A stretch of 11,085 nt of DNA from Phycisphaerales bacterium (lineage in GTDB: Bacteria > Planctomycetota > Phycisphaerae > Tepidisphaerales > Tepidisphaeraceae). Positions 6,950 to 11,085 of this stretch are shown piece after piece; the first letter of the stretch is position 1, and the number at the start of each line of letters is the position of its first letter. The DNA lies in the NCBI GenBank assembly GCA_028288905.1, contig JAQGHJ010000556.1, forward strand, positions 1 through 11,085, read 5' to 3'. The position numbers were made by a program, and so were the translations under genes. The notes beneath the pieces were generated by a model. The model saw only the letters and a list, made by a program, of their open reading frames with translations, had not been told where the DNA came from and did not search any database.

Positions 6950-9724
6950 ATGATTTCGGGCCAAAACACAGTAACCGCGGCCGGTGCAGCATCCGCCGTG
7001 GGCGGGCGTCCGCTCGGGCAGGCGGTCACCCCGGGCCGCGCCGCCAGCACCCCGGCCACCAAGTTCGTTTGGGGCGCGGGCATTGAGTGCTCGTTCGTCC
7101 CCCACCTGAACGTCGACCAGTTCGAGTGGACGCAGCACAACCGGTTTTGGAAGGACGACTTCAAGCGGGCGGCCGAGCAGCTCGGGTTGAGCGCGCTGCG
7201 GTACGCGCTGCCGTGGCACCTGATCGAACGGGAGCCGGGCAAGTTCGACTGGGCGATGGCCGACGAGCGGGTGGCGTACGCCGGCGAGCTCGGGCTCGAC
7301 CTGTACATGGACGCGATGCACTTCGGCACGCCCACCTGGCTGAAGCAGGCCGCGGGCGACCCGGAGTTCCCCGAGGCCCTCGAGCGGTTCACGACCGCCC
7401 TCGTCGAACGGTACCGCACCAGCATCCACACCTGGTGCCCGTGTAACGAGCCGCTCGTGTTGTCGCTGTTCAGCGGCGACTTCGGGTTCTGGCCGCCGCA
7501 CGCCCGCAAGTGGAAGGGGTACATGCCGGTGCTGAGCCGGGTCGTCCAGGCGACGAGCCGGTCGATCAAGGCGATCCGCCGGGCGGACCCGCAGGCGACC
7601 GTCCTGCTGTGCGACAACGTCGAGAACTACAAGAGCCGCGACCCGAGCCTGGCCGTCGAGGTTCGGCGGCGGAACCTGCGGCGGTTCCTGGCGATGGACC
7701 TGCTCACCGGCCGGCTCGACAAGGACCACCCGCTGTTCCCGTGGGTGACGGCGTACGGGCTCAACGAACTGGACCTGGAGTGGTTCCGCACCCACCCGCA
7801 GCGGCCGGACGTGCTGGGGCTCGACTACTACCCGCACAGCGAGTGGCAGCTCGACCGGGCCGGCCCGAGCGTCCGCCAGCGGCGGGCCGACTCGCCGATC
7901 GGGTTGTACGGCATGGCCCAGGCGTACTACAGCCGGTACGGCCTGCCGATGATGCTGACCGAGACCAGCGCTGACGGGCACCCGATCAACCGCGAGATCT
8001 GGCTCGACCAGACGATCGACGACTGCCGCCGGCTGCGGGCGGACGGTGTCCCGATGCTCGGGTACTTCTGGTGGCCGATGGTCGACCAGCTCGACTGGGA
8101 CGGGGCCCTGACGCACCGGGTCGGGAAGATCCACGAGGTCGGCATCTTCACCCTCCGCCGCCAGCCGGACGGCACGCTCGCCCGGCACGACACCCCGCTC
8201 GTCGGGCAGTACGCGGCGAAAGTCCGCGGGGCGGACGAGGCGGTCGGCCCGCTCGACGAGATCGTCCAGCCGGCCGACGAGGAAGACCAAGGCCCACCGA
8301 TCGGCGTCGAGGTGCCGACGGCCGCGGCGGGCGGCACGGGCGCGGGCTCGACCGTCTTGGTCGAATTGCCGGCCGCCGGGTCGCCCGCCGGCAAGGCCAA
8401 CGGCACGAACGGCCACTCCGCGGTAACGCTCCGCGAGGCCGATCCGGCCCCCGGCTTGTCCGGCGAGATCTCCGTCGCCGGCATGGCTCGGTCCGCGATC
8501 GCCGAGGCGAAGGAGACCGACCGGTACGGCATCGTCGTGTTCAGCCACCTGCGGTGGGGCTTCGTGTGGCAGCGGCCGCAGCAGTTCCTCAGCCGGTTCG
8601 CCAAGAAGCACAAGATCCTGTTCGTCGAGGAGCCGTTCTTCGACGCCGCCGAGGGCGAGGAGCCGCGGTTCGACCTGCACCAGGTCATGCCGAACGTGAC
8701 GGTCGTCGCCCCGCACGTCGCCCCGAGCTGGAACCGCAACCCGAAGCTGCCGCAGGTGCTCCGCGACCTGACGACCCGGGCGATCGACGCGATGAACGAG
8801 GAGGGGGCGTTCGAGCGGCCGCTGCTCTGGTACTACTCGCCGATGGACAGCGCCTGGTCGCTCGGGTTCTTCGAGAACCGCGGCGTCGTCTACGACTGCA
8901 TGGACGAGCTGAACCAGTTCACCGGGGCCCCGAAGACGCTCGTCGAGAACGAGGCCCGGCTCATCCGCCACTCCGACGTCGTCTTCACCGGCGGGTACGA
9001 GCTGGGCGAGAAGAAGGCGCAACAGCACCCGAACGTGCACACGTTCGGGTGCGGGGTCGACTACGCCCACTTCAGCCGGGCCGGCGACCCGACGACGGTC
9101 GCCCCGGCCGACATCGACTTCATGGACCGCCCGATCATCGGGTGGTTCGGCGTCGTCGACGAGCGGGTCGACTATGCGATGGTCGGGCAGATGGCCAAGA
9201 TGCGACCGAACTGGTCGTTCGCCATGGTCGGGCCTGTCGTCAAAGTCGACCCGAACATGCTGCCGCACGCCCCGAACCTATACTGGCTCGGCGGCCGGGA
9301 CTACCAGCAGTTGCCGCTGTACTGCCGGGCGTTCGACGTGAACATGATGTGCTTCGCGCTGAACGCGGCCACCCAGTTCATCAACCCCACCAAGGGCCTG
9401 GAATACATGGCCACCGGCAAGCCGATCGTCGGCACGCCGGTCCGGGACGTGGTCCGCCAGTGGAGCGACATCGTCCGGATCGCCACCGGGGCCGAGCAGT
9501 TCGTCGCCATGATCGAGGACGCGCTCAAGGCCGGCCCGGACGACGAGCGGGTGCGGCGCGGCGTCGAGCTGGCCAAGAAGAGCAGCTGGGAGCAGACCGT
9601 CGCCACGATGCAGGGGCTCATCAAGGACGCGATCGGCAAGCCCGACCGCCCGAGCAAGCAGAAGGTCGAGCCGCTGACGCAGGCCGAGCTGGAGTACGTG
9701 TACGCCGCGACCCAGGGGTCGTGA
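6950..9724 (+). CDS. Fusion of GH1-like glycosidase domain and GT4-type glycosyltransferase domain
   Basis: This is a 924-residue two-domain protein. Residues about 38-425 form a GH1-like barrel (FVWGAGIECSFVPH, LRYALPWHLIEREPGKFDW), with the acid/base Glu167 in WCPCNEP and the nucleophile Glu338 in LTETSADG, so both catalytic Glu of retaining family 1 enzymes appear present. GYFWWPMVDQLDW at 371-383 fits a late barrel strand. A linker rich in Pro, Gly and Ala spans about 430-525. Residues about 526-895 look like a GT-B fold, GT4-type transferase: IVVFSHLRWGFVWQRPQ at the start, VYDCMDELNQF, TFGCGVDYAHF, IGWFGVVDER, and the donor-site segment NPTKGLEYMATGKPIVGTP at 812-830. The order resembles TuaH-like transferases. 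There is no signal peptide, so it is probably cytoplasmic. The ATG at 6950 has GGGAG (6935-6939) ten bases upstream; the frame is open further upstream but without protein-like sequence. The substrate is unknown. The mutase gene next to it suggests galactofuranose, which is inference. Confidence 0.88.
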   Translation: MISGQNTVTAAGAASAVGGRPLGQAVTPGRAASTPATKFVWGAGIECSFVPHLNVDQFEWTQHNRFWKDDFKRAAEQLGLSALRYALPWHLIEREPGKFDWAMADERVAYAGELGLDLYMDAMHFGTPTWLKQAAGDPEFPEALERFTTALVERYRTSIHTWCPCNEPLVLSLFSGDFGFWPPHARKWKGYMPVLSRVVQATSRSIKAIRRADPQATVLLCDNVENYKSRDPSLAVEVRRRNLRRFLAMDLLTGRLDKDHPLFPWVTAYGLNELDLEWFRTHPQRPDVLGLDYYPHSEWQLDRAGPSVRQRRADSPIGLYGMAQAYYSRYGLPMMLTETSADGHPINREIWLDQTIDDCRRLRADGVPMLGYFWWPMVDQLDWDGALTHRVGKIHEVGIFTLRRQPDGTLARHDTPLVGQYAAKVRGADEAVGPLDEIVQPADEEDQGPPIGVEVPTAAAGGTGAGSTVLVELPAAGSPAGKANGTNGHSAVTLREADPAPGLSGEISVAGMARSAIAEAKETDRYGIVVFSHLRWGFVWQRPQQFLSRFAKKHKILFVEEPFFDAAEGEEPRFDLHQVMPNVTVVAPHVAPSWNRNPKLPQVLRDLTTRAIDAMNEEGAFERPLLWYYSPMDSAWSLGFFENRGVVYDCMDELNQFTGAPKTLVENEARLIRHSDVVFTGGYELGEKKAQQHPNVHTFGCGVDYAHFSRAGDPTTVAPADIDFMDRPIIGWFGVVDERVDYAMVGQMAKMRPNWSFAMVGPVVKVDPNMLPHAPNLYWLGGRDYQQLPLYCRAFDVNMMCFALNAATQFINPTKGLEYMATGKPIVGTPVRDVVRQWSDIVRIATGAEQFVAMIEDALKAGPDDERVRRGVELAKKSSWEQTVATMQGLIKDAIGKPDRPSKQKVEPLTQAELEYVYAATQGS

Positions 9725-9754
9725 GGCGTTCCCGCGGCAGGGGTTTCCGGACCC

Positions 9755-9828
9755 GTGCCGGCCGGCCGGCTGGGCACACGCGGGCGTCGCGCCACCAACC
9801 GCGGCCCGCGCGGGTTACAGGCCCGCGC
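9755..9828. repeat. Pair of GC-rich palindromes between the fusion and mutase genes
   Basis: GTGCC (9755-9759) pairs with GGCAC (9773-9777) around a run of alternating GGCC, giving one strong stem-loop. GCGCGGG (9808-9814) pairs perfectly with CCCGCGC (9822-9828) around TTACAGG. Both lie in the 146-base spacer between the two genes. They could be a weak terminator or attenuator, or a REP-like interspersed palindrome. There are no T runs. Confidence 0.4.
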
Positions 9829-9870
9829 CACTTGAAGAGCGAGATCGTTAACAAAACGGAGACCGACACC

Positions 9871-11085
9871 ATGCAAGAAAAGATCGTCATCCTCGGGGCC
9901 GGTCCGACCGGGTTGGGCGCTGCTTACCGGCTCAAGGAGCTGGGGCACACGAACTTCCAGATGTACGACCGCAACCCGTACATCGGCGGGCTGTCGGCCA
10001 GCTTCACGGACCCCGCCGGGTTCACGTGGGACATCGGCGGTCACGTGATGTTCAGCCACTACAAGTACTACGACCAGTGCTTCGCCGACCTGATGGGCGA
10101 CGATTACCAGGAGAACATGCGGGAGTGCTGGCTCCGCATGTTCGACAGTTGGGTGCCGTACCCGTTCCAGAACAACATCCGGTACCTCCCGAAGCAGGCG
10201 ACGTACGAGTGCCTGGCCGGGCTCGTCGAGGCCCAGACGAAGGGCGACCACAAGGCCGCCACGAACTTCAAGGAGTTCATCGACGCGGTGTTCGGCGACG
10301 GGATCGCGAAGCACTTCATGATCCCCTACAACTTCAAGGTCTGGGCCCACCCGGCCGAGGAGATGAACAAGGAGTGGATCGGCGAGCGGGTGGCCGTCCT
10401 CGACTACAAGCGGGCGATCAAGAACGTCGTCATGGGCACGGACGACTTCGGGTGGGGGCCGAACAACACGTTCAAGTTCCCGCTGAAGGGCGGGACCGGC
10501 GAGTTCTACAAGCGGTTCGGCCCGAAGCTCGAGGGGCACGTCAACCTGAACAAGACCGTCGACTTCATCAACATCTCGAAGAAGGAGGTCCGGTTCAAGG
10601 ACGGCGAGATCGTAAAGTACGACCGGCTGATCTCGACGATGCCGCTCGACAAGTTGTGCAACGACTACATCAACGGCGAGATGCCCCGCGAGGTGAAGAA
10701 GGCCGCCGCCGGCTTGCGGCACTCCGGCGGGCACATGGTCGGCATCGGCCTGAAGCAGCCGTGCCCGTCGACCAAGTCGTGGATGTACTTCCCCGAGGGC
10801 AACTGCCCCTTCTACCGCGTCACGTACCTGAGCAACTACAGCAAGTACATGACCCCGGACGCGGCCACGCACTACTCGCTGCTGTGCGAGACGAGCTACA
10901 GCGAGGTGAAGCCGGTCGACGCCAAGTCGATCGTCGAGGACACGATCCAGGGCCTGATCAACTGCGGCATGCTGAAGGACGAGGACCGCAAGGACATCGT
11001 CAGCACCTGGCACTACCACGCCGACTACAGCTACCCGACGCCGACCGTCGACCGCGACGCCCGGCTGGCGCAGGTCATCCCGTAC
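9871..11085 (+). CDS. glf: UDP-galactopyranose mutase, eukaryote-type (3' end outside window)
   Basis: The visible 405 residues have no stop; fungal homologues are about 510. The enzyme should convert UDP-galactopyranose to UDP-galactofuranose with reduced FAD, in the cytoplasm. The Rossmann FAD motif is GAGPTGLGAA (9-18), and GGL at 39-41 follows. GGHVMFSHYKYYD (56-68) holds the flavin-proximal His58. WVPYPFQNNI (94-103), PYNFKVW (152-158) and GERV (171-174, Arg173) follow. YFPEGNCPFYR (306-316) places Tyr306 and Arg316 like the diphosphate-binding Tyr/Arg pair of the Aspergillus fumigatus enzyme, and YPTPT (388-392) follows. These blocks resemble the fungal enzyme as I remember it and not the roughly 370-residue bacterial Glf. 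The ATG has GGAG (9858-9861) nine bases upstream. Related FAD amine oxidase-like proteins are the main alternative, but the match runs the whole visible length. Confidence 0.87.
   Translation, partial: MQEKIVILGAGPTGLGAAYRLKELGHTNFQMYDRNPYIGGLSASFTDPAGFTWDIGGHVMFSHYKYYDQCFADLMGDDYQENMRECWLRMFDSWVPYPFQNNIRYLPKQATYECLAGLVEAQTKGDHKAATNFKEFIDAVFGDGIAKHFMIPYNFKVWAHPAEEMNKEWIGERVAVLDYKRAIKNVVMGTDDFGWGPNNTFKFPLKGGTGEFYKRFGPKLEGHVNLNKTVDFINISKKEVRFKDGEIVKYDRLISTMPLDKLCNDYINGEMPREVKKAAAGLRHSGGHMVGIGLKQPCPSTKSWMYFPEGNCPFYRVTYLSNYSKYMTPDAATHYSLLCETSYSEVKPVDAKSIVEDTIQGLINCGMLKDEDRKDIVSTWHYHADYSYPTPTVDRDARLAQVIPY

Noticed and set aside
6833..9268. Long minus-strand open frame (811 codons) opposite the fusion gene
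   Set aside because: Its translation is Arg/Val/Asp/Pro-rich with no motif. It is the expected antisense shadow of a GC-rich gene whose plus-strand frame has clear GH1 and GT4 motifs.
9301..11019. Long minus-strand open frame (572 codons) opposite the fusion end and the mutase
   Set aside because: It spans two genes and their spacer, has low-complexity Val/Leu/Arg-rich translation, and lies opposite the well-supported mutase frame.
1..11085. CRISPR arrays, tRNA or rRNA genes, insertion sequences
   Set aside because: I looked for regular direct repeats, cloverleaf-type sequences, ribosomal RNA signatures and transposase motifs and saw none.

Overview
The window looks like chromosomal DNA from a high-GC planctomycete, probably Gemmataceae. 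This rests on the content: two secreted-type pseudopilin genes of the DUF1559 / H-X-DG type, a class expanded in Planctomycetes; strong G/C preference at third codon positions; GTG starts; and long gaps between genes. The assignment is inferred from gene families and composition, not from a marker gene.

Layout. Positions 1-120 hold the last 39 codons of an unrecognised gene, followed by a strong inverted repeat (138-187) that may end its transcript. Two tandem paralogous pseudopilin genes follow (658-1575 and 1941-2864). Each starts at GTG, each has an AT-rich patch 110-150 bases upstream, and the first is followed by a good hairpin-plus-T terminator. After a 553-base gap comes an orphan NarL/LuxR-type response regulator (3418-4371). 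It converges, with an 11-base gap, on a GH13 alpha-glucosidase-like gene on the minus strand (4383-6011). Positions 6012-6615 are a lower-GC gap. A probable small gene (6616-6807) shows the host's codon bias.

The right third is a carbohydrate locus. The first gene encodes a 924-residue fusion of a GH1-like glycosidase domain to a GT4-type glycosyltransferase domain (6950-9724). After a 146-base spacer rich in palindromes comes an FAD enzyme that runs off the window (9871-11085). Its sequence closely resembles the eukaryote-type (fungal) UDP-galactopyranose mutase rather than the classical bacterial Glf.

How the genes may work together. The mutase would make UDP-galactofuranose. The adjacent glycosyltransferase half is a candidate to use it or to act in the same glycan pathway, and the fused glycosidase-like half could trim or bind the product. 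The pathway is inferred; the domain calls come from motifs. The pseudopilins, regulator and alpha-glucosidase show no clear functional link to this locus. The most interesting part of the window is the GH1-GT4 fusion next to a eukaryote-type mutase.
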